Assembly (NCBI GenBank): GCA_039821605.1
Contig: JBCBNV010000005.1
Location: 124,001 to 188,000, forward strand
DNA: 64,000 bases
Reading direction: 5' to 3'
Source: CALBPI01 sp039821605
Lineage (GTDB): Bacteria; Pseudomonadota; Gammaproteobacteria; Steroidobacterales; Woeseiaceae
The notes under the pieces are model-generated. The model had not been told where the DNA came from and ran no database searches. It saw only the letters and a program-made list of their open reading frames with translations. Of the stretch, positions 1 through 8,484 are shown one piece after another. Within the stretch, counting starts at the first letter, position 1, and each line of letters opens with the position of its first letter. The translations under genes were made by a program, and so were the position numbers.

Positions 1-1
1 C

Positions 2-196
2 GAGGGCGGCGTATCGGCCGTGCCCTGGAATCTCGTGTGCTACTCGATACCGGGTGTGCTCATCGGCGGCCAGATCGGACCCCGCCTGCAGGGGCTCGTG
101 TCGCAGCGCACCATGGAACACGCGATTGGCGCACTGTTCTTCATGCTGGCCGGTGCCATGGCGCTCGTCGCGCTGCAAAAATCCGGGGTCGGTTAG
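2..196 (+). CDS. TauE/SafE-family membrane permease, C-terminal fragment
   Basis: This is the last 64 codons of a gene whose start lies before the window. The reading frame is open from base 2 and ends in TAG. The visible protein has a hydrophobic segment containing IPGVLIGGQIGPRL, then a short polar stretch, then a final hydrophobic helix (FFMLAGAMALVALQ). A glycine-rich GGQIGPRL turn near the C-terminus is typical of the sulfite exporter TauE/SafE (YfcA-like) permeases, which have seven to eight membrane helices. Substrate cannot be deduced. It is followed 81 bases later by the cytochrome lipoprotein on the same strand. The family call is by recognition of this short region only. Confidence 0.6.
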   Translation, partial: EGGVSAVPWNLVCYSIPGVLIGGQIGPRLQGLVSQRTMEHAIGALFFMLAGAMALVALQKSGVG

Positions 197-212
197 CCGA
201 CCGGCACGGCAA

Positions 213-220
213 GTACGTAT
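213..220 (+). promoter_or_regulatory. FixJ-like box before the cytochrome c gene (candidate)
   Basis: GTACGTAT matches seven of eight positions of the GTAMGTAR sequence I recall for Sinorhizobium FixJ sites, and is followed by a CCCC run. It lies about 58 bases upstream of the cytochrome c start, a plausible activator position. A FixLJ pair is encoded 1 kb downstream. An 8-base match alone is weak evidence. Confidence 0.25.
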
Positions 221-277
221 CCCCTAAACCGCGCCGCTGCGGTAGCGTGATCTGCCACCCACCGTGGAGGTCAGACC

Positions 278-715
278 ATGCCAAACCGATGTGTCACAGC
301 CGCCCTGGTATGCCTACTCGCCGCGGGATGCAGCGAACAGAGTATCCAGGCGCGCGGATTCGCCATGCCGCCCGGTGACGCCGAGTCGGGCAAGATCACG
401 TTCATCGAAATGCAGTGCCAGCAGTGTCATCGCGTCGATGGCGTGGTGCTGCCTGTCGATGGACAGCGCGACGAGCCCGCGTTGCTCACGCTCGGCGGCA
501 ACGTACCCAATATCAAGACCCAGGGCGATCTCGTCACCTCGATTATCAACCCGTCGCACAAGATCGTCGGCTGGCGCGAAAAGACGATGACCGAGGACGG
601 ACAATCGAAGATGACCGACTACAACGACGTCATGACCGTGCAGCAGCTCATTGATCTCGTCGCCTTCCTGCAGGAGCGCTACGACTTCACGCCGCCGGTG
701 TACCCACTGCCCTGA
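278..715 (+). CDS. Mono-haem c-type cytochrome lipoprotein
   Basis: The 145-residue protein starts with a lipoprotein signal peptide ending in LAAGC (Cys18 is the predicted lipidated residue). One haem-binding CQQCH motif follows at residues 47-51. It is therefore probably an outer- or inner-membrane-anchored periplasmic electron carrier. Several methionines lie after residue 95 (for example in KMTDY and DVMTV), one of which could be the second haem ligand. The start is set by GGAGG eight bases before ATG. It stands alone between the permease and a convergent DksA-like gene; a FixJ-like box lies upstream, so low-oxygen control is possible. Its redox partner is unknown. Confidence 0.85.
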   Translation: MPNRCVTAALVCLLAAGCSEQSIQARGFAMPPGDAESGKITFIEMQCQQCHRVDGVVLPVDGQRDEPALLTLGGNVPNIKTQGDLVTSIINPSHKIVGWREKTMTEDGQSKMTDYNDVMTVQQLIDLVAFLQERYDFTPPVYPLP

Positions 716-724
716 GCTTTAGGG

Positions 725-1078
725 TCAACCCAGCTTGCGGTCGTGACCCTCGTTGGCGCAGCGAATGCAGCGCGCCGCCCAGGGCACGGCCTGCAGGCGC
801 CGGGCGTCGATCTCGTCGCCACAGCTCACACAGACGCCAAAGGTGCCGGCCTCGACGCGCTCGAGCGCCATGTTGATCTTGCTGAGTTCGTCGATGGCCT
901 CGCGCGCAAGCTCGTCGAGCACTTCGGCGTTCTCGAGCACAACGGCCTTTTCACCAGAATCGGCGGGCAACCCGCGCGCATGGTCCGCGCTGATCTCGCG
1001 CACCCGACGACTGAGTTCGATGCGCTTGTGCATGAGTATGTCGAGCAGTTCGTGGTAGTGGCTGGTCTTTGCTTGCAT
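725..1078 (-). CDS. DksA/TraR-family zinc-finger protein
   Basis: This is a 117-residue protein if started at the ATG at 1078; an in-frame upstream start would add 15 residues that do not look like the family. The N-terminal two-thirds is charged and helical (coiled-coil-like), followed by a C4 zinc finger with Cys83, Cys86, Cys104 and Cys107 (CVSC...CIRC). The family binds RNA polymerase through its secondary channel with ppGpp, or acts as short DksA-like regulators. It is shorter than E. coli DksA (151 residues), so it is a DksA-like paralogue rather than clearly DksA itself. It converges with the cytochrome gene; the two stop codons are about ten bases apart. Confidence 0.85.
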   Translation of the reverse strand: MQAKTSHYHELLDILMHKRIELSRRVREISADHARGLPADSGEKAVVLENAEVLDELAREAIDELSKINMALERVEAGTFGVCVSCGDEIDARRLQAVPWAARCIRCANEGHDRKLG

Positions 1079-1158
1079 CGCTCTCACCCGCTTACGGGAC
1101 GGGACTCGGGGGCCTTGATGCATCCTATGTCGGCGCCGTAACGCGGACCGAGTCGTAT

Positions 1159-1186
1159 TTGTCGCAGCACGCCTGCGTGATATACC
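1159..1186 (+). promoter_or_regulatory. Predicted sigma-70-type promoter for fixLJ
   Basis: TTGTCG (1159-1164) and TATACC (1181-1186) are separated by 16 bases. The predicted transcription start is near 1193, giving a leader of about 48 bases before the GTG start of fixL. This is sequence pattern only. Confidence 0.4.
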
Positions 1187-1240
1187 TATTGACCGTCAGG
1201 GGACCGAAGCGCGGAAGGCACCAGCGACAGGCATCGGCCA

Positions 1241-3109
1241 GTGGATACCGTTTCTCAGAACACCCGCTACGCGGCACTGCTTGCAGTGCTCGACAGCGCG
1301 CTCGATGCCATCATCACGATGGACGCTCGCGGCCGCGTACTGACTTACAACCCCGCCGCGGAACGCATGTTTGGCTACTCGGCCGACGAGATTCTGGGTC
1401 AGCCACTGCAGCGGCTGATGACCGAGCACGACGCGGCGCACCACGATCGCTACGTCGAGAATTACGTCACGACAGGCCAGGCGCAGATCATCGGCCTGGG
1501 TCGCGAAGTGCCCTGCCGGCGCAAGGACGGCAGCACGTTCTACGCCAACCTGACGGTCAGCGAGACAGAGACCGAAGGGCAACGCATCTTCACGGGCATC
1601 CTGCACGACCTCACCGACCGTCGCGAAGTGCAGGCGCGCGCCAGCGCCATGGGCGACATCGTCGAACACGCGGCCAGCGCCATTCTCGTGCTGGGCCGGT
1701 CACCGCTGCGAATCGTTTACGCCAACGAGGTCGCGCGCGAGGCCTGGGATTCCGATCGCGATGTGTCGGGGAACCCCGTGTCGGTGGCATTTGACGAGGC
1801 GAGCGTTGCACAGCTCGAGCGCGCCATGGCGGACATCCGCGCGGGACGCAACCGCGTCGCCGACTTCCGAGCCTGGGCGCTGCGCGCCGACGGCAGCGGC
1901 TATACGGCCGACGTGCATCTATTTGGTGGCAGCTTCGGCAAGGAAGACGTGGTCGTCGCATCGCTCAATGACGTCAGCGAAAAGGAGCAGGCCGAGCGCG
2001 CGCTGGAGCGAAAGCAGCACGAGCAGGCCCTGCTCATGCGCTACGCACCCATCGGCATCGTCCTGCTGCATCGAGATGGCACCATCCTGCTCGCCAACGA
2101 CGCCGCGCTGGACATCTGCGGGAAGCCCGAGTCCGGGCTCGTCGGCACCGCCGCCATCGAGCACCTCGAGGCCACCGACCGCCCGGGCATCCGGCGCCAG
2201 TTCCTGCGCATGATGACGGGACGGGCCAGCTACCTGACCAGTACGCACCAGATCATGCGCGCTGACGGCAGCCTGATTCCTGTGCGGACCTACAACGCGA
2301 TGATTCGCGAGTCAGGCAAGGACGGTCCCGCGTTGCTCACGATGTTCGAAGACCTGAGCGACGAGTATGCGCGTGAAGCCGAGCTCACCCGCCAGCGCGA
2401 GCGCCTGGCCCACGTCGGCAGACTCTCGCAACTCGGTGAAATGGCTGCCGGGCTTGCGCATGAGCTCAATCAACCGCTGGCCGCCATCAGCGCCTACGCG
2501 AGCGCCGGGCAGAATCTCGTCCACGAAGACAACGACCCGCGTCTGGCCAGCGCCTTCGAGCGCATCGCGCAACAGGCGCACCGCGCCGGCGACGTGATTC
2601 GCAAGCTGCGCAGCCTTGCAGCACGCGAGGAGACACAGGCCGAACTGCTCGATGTCGACGGCATCATCCGCGGGCTGCTCACGCTCGTCGAAATCGACCT
2701 CCGTCATACCGGCGCGCGCCTGCACCTGTCTCTGGCGGCCAGTGTCCCCGTGCTCGCCGACCGCGTGCAGATCGAACAGGTGTTGCTGAACTTCGTGCGC
2801 AACGCCATTGACGTGTGCCAGGACCTGCCCGGCGAGCGCCGCGCGCTGACCATTGCAACACGCGAGGTCGGCGGCGCCATCCGTGTGGAGGTCGCCGATT
2901 TGGGGCCCGGCGTCGATGCGGCGCTCAAGGCGCGCCTGTTCGACCCGTTCGTGTCGGGCAAGGCCGGCGGCATGGGCATGGGACTGTCCATTTCCAAGAC
3001 CATCATCGAGGCGCATGGTGGCACCATAGGCGTTGACGACCGGCAGCCGCACGGCGCGGTGTTCTGGTTTACGCTGCCGATGGCCGAAGCAGGAGACGAA
3101 GCCGCATGA
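1241..3109 (+). CDS. fixL: FixL-like oxygen-sensing histidine kinase with haem PAS domain
   Basis: The 622-residue protein (GTG start) has no membrane segment. A first PAS domain spans about residues 10-130, with two further PAS-like domains at about 140-250 and 260-380. These are followed by a HisKA dimerisation domain with phospho-acceptor His407 in HELNQPL and a HATPase domain (NFVRNAID, DLGPGVD, GMGMGLSIS). The first PAS domain aligns strikingly with the FixL haem domain: His68 in HHDRY matches the proximal haem ligand (His200 of Bradyrhizobium FixL) and Arg88 in IIGLGR matches Arg220, the oxygen-switch residue. Two haem-edge positions differ (Asn74 for Arg206, Gln82 for His214). In the family, O2 binding silences the kinase. 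It overlaps fixJ by four bases (ATGA), so the two are translationally coupled. Confidence 0.88.
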   Translation: MDTVSQNTRYAALLAVLDSALDAIITMDARGRVLTYNPAAERMFGYSADEILGQPLQRLMTEHDAAHHDRYVENYVTTGQAQIIGLGREVPCRRKDGSTFYANLTVSETETEGQRIFTGILHDLTDRREVQARASAMGDIVEHAASAILVLGRSPLRIVYANEVAREAWDSDRDVSGNPVSVAFDEASVAQLERAMADIRAGRNRVADFRAWALRADGSGYTADVHLFGGSFGKEDVVVASLNDVSEKEQAERALERKQHEQALLMRYAPIGIVLLHRDGTILLANDAALDICGKPESGLVGTAAIEHLEATDRPGIRRQFLRMMTGRASYLTSTHQIMRADGSLIPVRTYNAMIRESGKDGPALLTMFEDLSDEYAREAELTRQRERLAHVGRLSQLGEMAAGLAHELNQPLAAISAYASAGQNLVHEDNDPRLASAFERIAQQAHRAGDVIRKLRSLAAREETQAELLDVDGIIRGLLTLVEIDLRHTGARLHLSLAASVPVLADRVQIEQVLLNFVRNAIDVCQDLPGERRALTIATREVGGAIRVEVADLGPGVDAALKARLFDPFVSGKAGGMGMGLSISKTIIEAHGGTIGVDDRQPHGAVFWFTLPMAEAGDEAA

Positions 3110-3729
3110 GTGAAGACACAGCCACCGTGGCGCTCGTGGACGACGACCCCGCTGTCCGCGACGCCGTCTCTTTTCTGCTTGAGACCGTCGGCATCGAGTG
3201 CCGCAGCTATGCGTCGGCAGACGCTTTTCTTGGCGGGCACGACCCGGCGGCGACGAGCTGCATCGTGCTCGACATCCGGATGCCCGGCATGAGTGGCCTC
3301 GAGCTGCAGGACGAGCTTGCGCGCCGCGGCTGGAAGGCACCCATCGTATTCATCACGGGCCACGGCGAGATCGCCATGGCCGTTCGCGCCATGCGCAATG
3401 GCGCCTTCGACTTCATCCAGAAGCCGTTCAAGGATCAGGAACTCATCGACAGTATCAACGCGGCACTCGTGATCGCCCGTTCGCAGCGCCAGTCGTTGCG
3501 CGACGTCGGGGAGCTGCGCGAGGCGTTCGAGACGCTGTCGCCGCGTGAGCGCGAGGTCATGGGCCTGGTCACGGAAGGCAAGCCCAACAAGGTGATCGCC
3601 TTCGATCTCGGCGTCAGTCAACGCACCGTCGAGATCCACCGCGCCCGGGTCATGCAGAAGATGGGCGCGCGCAACCTGGCCGAGCTCGTGCGAACGCAGA
3701 TTCGTCTCGAACAGTCAGCCCCCGCCTGA
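3106..3729 (+). CDS. fixJ: FixJ-like response regulator
   Basis: This 207-residue protein has an N-terminal receiver (residues 1-120: acidic DDD at 12-14, phospho-acceptor Asp56 in LDIRMPG, Thr84, Lys106 in QKPF) and a C-terminal LuxR/FixJ helix-turn-helix (about 140-200, LSPREREVM, GVSQRTVEIHRARVMQKM). It is the cognate regulator of the FixL kinase encoded just upstream and overlaps it in ATGA. FixJ normally activates fixK-type genes when oxygen falls. No fixK or fixNOQP gene lies in this window, so its targets here are unknown. The next gene, a universal stress protein, and the nearby cytochrome lipoprotein are natural candidates. Confidence 0.9.
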   Translation: MSEDTATVALVDDDPAVRDAVSFLLETVGIECRSYASADAFLGGHDPAATSCIVLDIRMPGMSGLELQDELARRGWKAPIVFITGHGEIAMAVRAMRNGAFDFIQKPFKDQELIDSINAALVIARSQRQSLRDVGELREAFETLSPREREVMGLVTEGKPNKVIAFDLGVSQRTVEIHRARVMQKMGARNLAELVRTQIRLEQSAPA

Positions 3730-3733
3730 CGCA

Positions 3734-3747
3734 TTAGGTAGTTTCTC
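3734..3747 (+). promoter_or_regulatory. FixJ-like box before the universal stress gene (candidate)
   Basis: TTAGGTAGTTTCTC lies directly after fixJ and about 83 bases before the Usp start. TTAGGTAG shares six of eight positions with the remembered GTAMGTAR FixJ sequence and carries the following TTTC seen at some fixK promoters. It is suggestive only. Confidence 0.2.
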
Positions 3748-3829
3748 GTATGGACGCGAGACCCAGCGCACGGACAATCTGGTGGCATCAAAGGTACGCC
3801 GATACGGCGATCCGGGGGCGACACACGTC

Positions 3830-4804
3830 ATGAGCGATAAAGACATTATCCTGGCCGTCATCGATGCCGATGCCGAAGACCTGTCGGCAGCCGAACGCGC
3901 GGCGTATTTCGCCGAGGGCGGCGGCGCCCAGATTGAGCTGTTCTCCTCGATCTTCGATCCCTACATCGCGGGCGAACGGCTGTTCGACTCCGAGGATCTC
4001 ATCGCGGCCAAGGAGAAGCGCCTGGCCGAGCAGCGCGAGAAACTCGAGGACGTGGCGCGCCCGCTGCGCGATGATGGTTTCGATGTCGTCGTCGACGTCG
4101 TCTGGGACGAACCCGTCTACGAGGGCATCGTGCGTAAGGTGATGCGCACGAAGCCGGCCATGGTGATTCGCAACAACCACTATCACCACGCCCTGCAGCG
4201 CGGCCTGTTCTCCAACGACGACTGGAACCTCATCCGGACCTGTCCGGCGCCGCTGCTGATCACGCGCCACGGCAAACATCCGAGTGAGCGCATGAACATC
4301 TGCGCGGCTGTTGATCCCATGCACGCGCACGACAAACCCGCCGAGCTCGACCACGAGATTCTGAAGTCGGCGATCGCCATCGCCGACAAGATCGAAGGCG
4401 ATGTGTCAGTCGTGCATTGCTACGACGCCGCGTCCGTCATCGCGGGCATGGCGGCCGGCTCCATGACGCCCATCATTCCCGACACCGAGAAGATCGCCGA
4501 GCAGGTGCGTGACGAACACTGGGTCGCCGTCGCCAAGCTGCTTGAGCCCTACGGCCTGGCCGAATCCGATGTGCACCATTTACCTGGCAACCCGCGCATG
4601 ATGCTGCCCGGCTTCGTGGCCGAACAGCGCATCGACCTCATGGTCATGGGCGCCGTGTCACGGGGCTTTCTCGAGCGCACGTTCATCGGCAACACCGCGG
4701 AACAGGTGCTCGACCGCATGCCCTGCGACCTGCTCATCATCAAGCCGGCGAATTTCGAGTGCACCGTGAAGCCCGACTCTCGACACCGCTTCCACCCCGA
4801 GTAG
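3830..4804 (+). CDS. Tandem universal stress protein (UspE-like)
   Basis: The 324-residue protein is made of two Usp domains (about 1-155 and 165-315), the length and layout of UspE-type proteins. The second half carries the nucleotide-binding-like glycine pattern GAVSRG...FIGNTA before CDLLIIKP; the first half is more degenerate. The ATG at 3830 is preferred to an in-frame GTG 48 bases upstream, because a purine-rich GGGGGCG precedes it and residue 3 onward fits the family start (DKDIILAVID). It lies 100 bases after fixJ on the same strand with a FixJ-like box between, suggesting low-oxygen or stress induction. It converges with cls. Confidence 0.85.
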   Translation: MSDKDIILAVIDADAEDLSAAERAAYFAEGGGAQIELFSSIFDPYIAGERLFDSEDLIAAKEKRLAEQREKLEDVARPLRDDGFDVVVDVVWDEPVYEGIVRKVMRTKPAMVIRNNHYHHALQRGLFSNDDWNLIRTCPAPLLITRHGKHPSERMNICAAVDPMHAHDKPAELDHEILKSAIAIADKIEGDVSVVHCYDAASVIAGMAAGSMTPIIPDTEKIAEQVRDEHWVAVAKLLEPYGLAESDVHHLPGNPRMMLPGFVAEQRIDLMVMGAVSRGFLERTFIGNTAEQVLDRMPCDLLIIKPANFECTVKPDSRHRFHPE

Positions 4805-4819
4805 CCGAACGGCCGCGCG

Positions 4820-6214
4820 TCAGAGGTACGGCATGAACAGGCAGCTGAAGGCATTTCGAAGACGCACGGGCAGTGACGCTTCGGTGAGCTCGGTGGCGTC
4901 GAGCGCGTCGGCGTCCGCGAGCCTGGCCTCGAAGTAGCCATCGAGGTCACTGGCTAGGCTGTCGCTCCAGGCCTCAACGACCACCTCAAAGTTCAGTCGC
5001 AGACTGCGCGGATCGATGTTGGCGGAGCCGACGACGCTGAAGCGCTCGTCGACTCGCAGCAGCTTGCTGTGGTCAAAGCTGCCGCGCTGGTAGGAGACGC
5101 GCACCCCGTACTGCAGCAGCTGCGGCAACAGGTGGCGCGTGGCCCAGTGCACAATCGGCAGGTTGTTGCGCGCGGGCAGCACGATGTCCACGGCAACGCC
5201 ACGCAGCGTGGCCGCCTGCAGAGCCGACACAATCTCGCGCGGCGGCAGGAAGTAGGGCGTCATGATGCGGACCCGTTCCCGCGCGCTCGAAATCGCCGTC
5301 TGAAACACGAGGGTCAACAGGTCAACGCGGTTGTCGGGGCCGTCGACCGTGACACGACAGTTCGCGTCACCCGAGGATGCATTCGCCGTTGCTGGCGTCA
5401 GCGGCAGCAATGTGTTTGTGGTCAGGTACCAGTCATCGCGAAACACGGCCGCAAGTGACTGCACGACGGGCCCTGTGAACCGGAAGTGGCTGTCCTGGAT
5501 CTTTACCGGGGCCCCGGCATCCTCGGGCACGTAGCCGGGACGGATGTTCATGCCGCCCGTGAACGCCACAGCGCCATCAACGACGAGAATCTTGCGGTGG
5601 TTGCGTAGATTCGCGGCCCACTGAAACGGGATCAGGCGCGGGGGCGCAAACATCGCGACCTCGACACCGAGCGATGTGAGCGCGCGCCGCGTGCTGCCGC
5701 GCGCATACAAGGCTCCGACACCGTCGAGCAACACGCGAACCCGGGCGCCACGCGCGGCGGCCGCGCCCAACGCATCGATGAACTGACCGCCGACACCACG
5801 TTTCTCGAAAATGTACTGCGACAACCAGACCGTCTCACGTGCGTCCGCAATCGCCGAGAGCATGGCAGCATAGGCATCGGGACCGTTGAGGTAGGTGTCG
5901 ATCGCGTTGCCCGCAAGCGGGTCAGGGGCAACGTGCACGGGCGCATCACCGAGCACCTGGTAGCGGCCGTCGTCGACGGGCGTTTCACCAAGCGCCTTGA
6001 GCTTGCGCGCGCGGCGCCGGGCGCGGTTGACGCCCAGCAGGAAATAGAAGAACGCCCCGACCAGCGGTACGAACAGACATACGGCGATCCAACCCACGGC
6101 CGATCGCGGGTCGCGCTTGTTGAGCAAGGCGTGCCCCGCGCTCAGGATCGACACCAGCGCGATGAAGCCGCCCCACAGCCAGGCCGTGACGAGCGAGATG
6201 TCGAGGCTGATCAT
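4820..6214 (-). CDS. cls: Cardiolipin synthase (phospholipase D family)
   Basis: This 464-residue protein condenses two phosphatidylglycerols to cardiolipin and glycerol at the inner membrane. Two N-terminal membrane helices (about residues 7-27 and 38-62) precede two phospholipase D HKD motifs: His206 in NHRKILVVDGA and His382 in DHSKLLRVDE, each followed by GG(M)N or GSANID. Length and architecture match ClsA/Cls. It starts 24 bases after the stop of the minus-strand universal stress gene, so the two are likely co-transcribed, linking membrane remodelling with stress response. It converges with the plus-strand Usp gene. Confidence 0.92.
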   Translation of the reverse strand: MISLDISLVTAWLWGGFIALVSILSAGHALLNKRDPRSAVGWIAVCLFVPLVGAFFYFLLGVNRARRRARKLKALGETPVDDGRYQVLGDAPVHVAPDPLAGNAIDTYLNGPDAYAAMLSAIADARETVWLSQYIFEKRGVGGQFIDALGAAAARGARVRVLLDGVGALYARGSTRRALTSLGVEVAMFAPPRLIPFQWAANLRNHRKILVVDGAVAFTGGMNIRPGYVPEDAGAPVKIQDSHFRFTGPVVQSLAAVFRDDWYLTTNTLLPLTPATANASSGDANCRVTVDGPDNRVDLLTLVFQTAISSARERVRIMTPYFLPPREIVSALQAATLRGVAVDIVLPARNNLPIVHWATRHLLPQLLQYGVRVSYQRGSFDHSKLLRVDERFSVVGSANIDPRSLRLNFEVVVEAWSDSLASDLDGYFEARLADADALDATELTEASLPVRLRNAFSCLFMPYL

Positions 6215-6238
6215 GACCGGACCAGGCCGGCGCAGGCG

Positions 6239-7051
6239 TCAGCGGTGGAGCATGATCGCCGGCACCGAGGTCTTGTTGACCACGTAGTCGGTGAAGCCAC
6301 CGAATACGCGCTCACGCCAGCGCGGACGACTGTAGGCACCCATGAGCAACAGGTCGCTGTCCGTCTCCTCGTAGGTGCGGCGAATCTCCGCCTCTGTGTC
6401 GAGACCGCGCGTCGCAATGCGCTTCGCCTTGATACCGTGGTGGCGCAGGTACTGTTGCAGGTGGGTGCTCTTCGAACCCGTCGCATCTTCGGGCCCCGAG
6501 GTCACGATCGTGACAGCGTCCGCCGCCTTGAGCAGCGGTACCGTGGCTTTGACGGCCGTCGCCGCCTCAATGGACTGGTTCCAGCAAATCAGCACGCGAC
6601 GACCAATCGACGTGGGCTTGCGAGACGGCAACATGAGAACGGGTGTGCCCGTGTCCATGAGCGCGGCCTGCTGAAACTGGCGCGCCGTCACGGACTTCGT
6701 GTTTCTGGGCCGCGACACGACGATGAGATCGGACATCGGGCCGATGAATGGGAAGCACTTTTCGGGGCTGCCCGTGAGCTCGCGCCAGAGCGCCTGGCCG
6801 CCGTCTTCGCGGTAACGATGGCGCTTGTGAAGTTCCATGCCGTGCTTGGCCGTCGTGCTGTCGAACAGCGCGTGCGCCGCCTTGCTCGCCAGGTCGATGC
6901 GTTTGCCGGCGGCCTTGCTCTTTTCGAGCTTGTGCGGCCGCAGGTGGTAACCCAGGACGTCCAGCGACAGGCGGTCTGCCAGGTCGAACGCGACGGACAG
7001 TGCCACGGCGCATTCGGGTCGGTCGGCCACGGGGATCAGGACAGTACGCAT
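6239..7051 (-). CDS. Universal stress protein
   Basis: The 270-residue protein starts MRTVLIPVADRPEC. The ATG at 7051 is chosen because the residues upstream (in-frame open to 7147) do not resemble a protein and TRTVLIPV-like starts are typical of Usp. The C-terminal half carries the ATP-binding-type signature LLMGAYSRPRWRERVFGG. The N-terminal half is a poorer Usp domain, so the gene looks like a diverged tandem Usp. It is upstream of cls in the same direction and separated by about 140 bases from the divergent GST gene. It is the second Usp within 4 kb of fixLJ. Confidence 0.8.
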   Translation of the reverse strand: MRTVLIPVADRPECAVALSVAFDLADRLSLDVLGYHLRPHKLEKSKAAGKRIDLASKAAHALFDSTTAKHGMELHKRHRYREDGGQALWRELTGSPEKCFPFIGPMSDLIVVSRPRNTKSVTARQFQQAALMDTGTPVLMLPSRKPTSIGRRVLICWNQSIEAATAVKATVPLLKAADAVTIVTSGPEDATGSKSTHLQQYLRHHGIKAKRIATRGLDTEAEIRRTYEETDSDLLLMGAYSRPRWRERVFGGFTDYVVNKTSVPAIMLHR

Positions 7052-7191
7052 GCGATACCTCTTCGCGATTGGATTCCTGAGCGTGAGGTTGCGGCAAGGC
7101 GGGCGCCGTTGCAATCGCGGAAAGCCCCTACCCAACCGCGTACGCATCGTGCCCGCTATACTGGATCACCCGCGACGGCACGGAGACGCCG

Positions 7192-7869
7192 ATGATTACG
7201 CTGCACCACCTCGAGAATTCGCGCTCACAGCGCATCCTGTGGCTACTCGAAGAGCTCGAGGTCGAGTACGACATCAAGCGCTACGCGCGCGATCCCGTGA
7301 CGAGCCTCGCGCCGCAGGCGCTCAAAGACATTCATCCGCTGGGCAAGTCCCCCGTCATCACGGACGGCGACGTGACCGTAGCCGAGTCGGGCGCCATCAT
7401 CGAATACCTCGTGGAACGCTTTGACGACGCGGGCCGGCTGCTGCCCGATCCCGACGACGCCCAGGGACTGCGCGACTACCGCTATTTCATGCACTACGCA
7501 GAAGGCACGGTCATGCCGTTATTGATCGTCGCCCTGCTGCTACGCCGTGTCGACGAAGCCAAGATGCCGTTTTTCGTGAAGCCCGTTGCCAAGGGCATCA
7601 CGGGAAAGCTTCGCTCGGGCTACCTCGACCCCAACCTCGCCAACAACCTGGCCTTCATGGAGTCCGAGCTCACGCGCAAGCCCTGGTTCGCGGGCAACCG
7701 GTTTACGGCGGCCGACATCCAGATGAGCTTCATCGCCGAGGGGCTCAATGTCAGTGTCGACCTCGCGAGCCAGTTCCCGAAGCTCGGCGCCTTCCTGGCC
7801 AAGTGCCACGCCACGCCGACTTACCAGCGCGCCCTCGAGCGCGGTGGCCCGTTCAAGCTCGGCGGCTGA
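7192..7869 (+). CDS. Glutathione S-transferase family protein
   Basis: The 225-residue protein has a thioredoxin-fold N-terminal domain (about 1-80) with the cis-proline region GKSPVI and the glutathione-binding ESGAIIEYL, and an all-helical C-terminal domain (about 90-210) with the N-capping FTAADI motif. It presumably conjugates or reduces electrophiles with glutathione in the cytosol; the substrate is unknown. A good GGAG sits six bases before the ATG, and a TATACT -10-like box lies at 7157-7162. It has no operon partners; the sortase gene converges from the other side with only seven bases between the ends. Confidence 0.9.
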   Translation: MITLHHLENSRSQRILWLLEELEVEYDIKRYARDPVTSLAPQALKDIHPLGKSPVITDGDVTVAESGAIIEYLVERFDDAGRLLPDPDDAQGLRDYRYFMHYAEGTVMPLLIVALLLRRVDEAKMPFFVKPVAKGITGKLRSGYLDPNLANNLAFMESELTRKPWFAGNRFTAADIQMSFIAEGLNVSVDLASQFPKLGAFLAKCHATPTYQRALERGGPFKLGG

Positions 7870-7875
7870 CGCGCG

Positions 7876-8484
7876 TCAGGGCGCCATGGCGGCGCTCGCC
7901 ACGAGTTCAGCGCTGACCACGTAGCGCAAAGGCCCGCCAGGCTGTGGCGTGTCGAAGGGGTAACAGGTGATCAGCGTCAGGCGCGGCGCCGCCGTGTCGA
8001 GCGTCACGGTCGCACGACTCACGTCGACGACATCGAGCGACGTGACCGCGAACGCGTAACGCTGACCATCCTCGCGGTCGATCGTGAGCAGATCTCCCGT
8101 GCTGAGCGCCTCAAGGAATCGGAAGTGGGTATCGCGGTGGCCCAGGATCACGCTGTTGCCCACCTCGCCAGGTAACGCACTCGAAGCGAGGTGGCCAGGA
8201 CCAAAGGCCAGCGTGCGACCGCTGGCACCTGACAACACGAACAGCTCCTCATCGGTCGCGTCACTCGTCAGGCGCGCGATGGGATAGGTGTCGGCCCAGG
8301 GCCAGGGTCGCCCCGGTGTGCCCGTCTCGGGCTGTTCACCACGTTGCCAGGCGCGCTGCACGAGATGCTGCGCAAGGGCGGCCTTTGCGGGCAAGTAGAG
8401 TCCGGCGCCGAGCTCGATCGCGCCGACGGCAAGTAGAACAGTCATGGCGAAAACTCCTGGCCAACCACGAATCAGGCGCGCCAC
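7876..8484 (-). CDS. Class GN sortase (dedicated proteobacterial sortase)
   Basis: With the GTG at 8484 as start the protein has 202 residues: one N-terminal membrane anchor (VFAMTVLLAVGAIELGAGLY), then a sortase beta-barrel with catalytic His116 (LGHRDTHF), Cys174 (LITCYPFD) and Arg187 (PLRYVV). Class GN sortases of Gram-negative marine bacteria have this size and the GLYLPAKA segment after the anchor. They cleave and transfer a single partner protein encoded next door. The GTG at 8484 overlaps the end of the vWA target gene and has GGAAG upstream. Alternatives are GTG 8535 and ATG 8445; the latter has an excellent AGGAG but would shorten the membrane anchor. Confidence 0.9.
   Translation of the reverse strand: MARLIRGWPGVFAMTVLLAVGAIELGAGLYLPAKAALAQHLVQRAWQRGEQPETGTPGRPWPWADTYPIARLTSDATDEELFVLSGASGRTLAFGPGHLASSALPGEVGNSVILGHRDTHFRFLEALSTGDLLTIDREDGQRYAFAVTSLDVVDVSRATVTLDTAAPRLTLITCYPFDTPQPGGPLRYVVSAELVASAAMAP

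Noticed and set aside
3782..3829. Upstream GTG start for the tandem Usp
   Set aside because: The extra 16 residues do not resemble the family and the ATG at 3830 has the better ribosome site.
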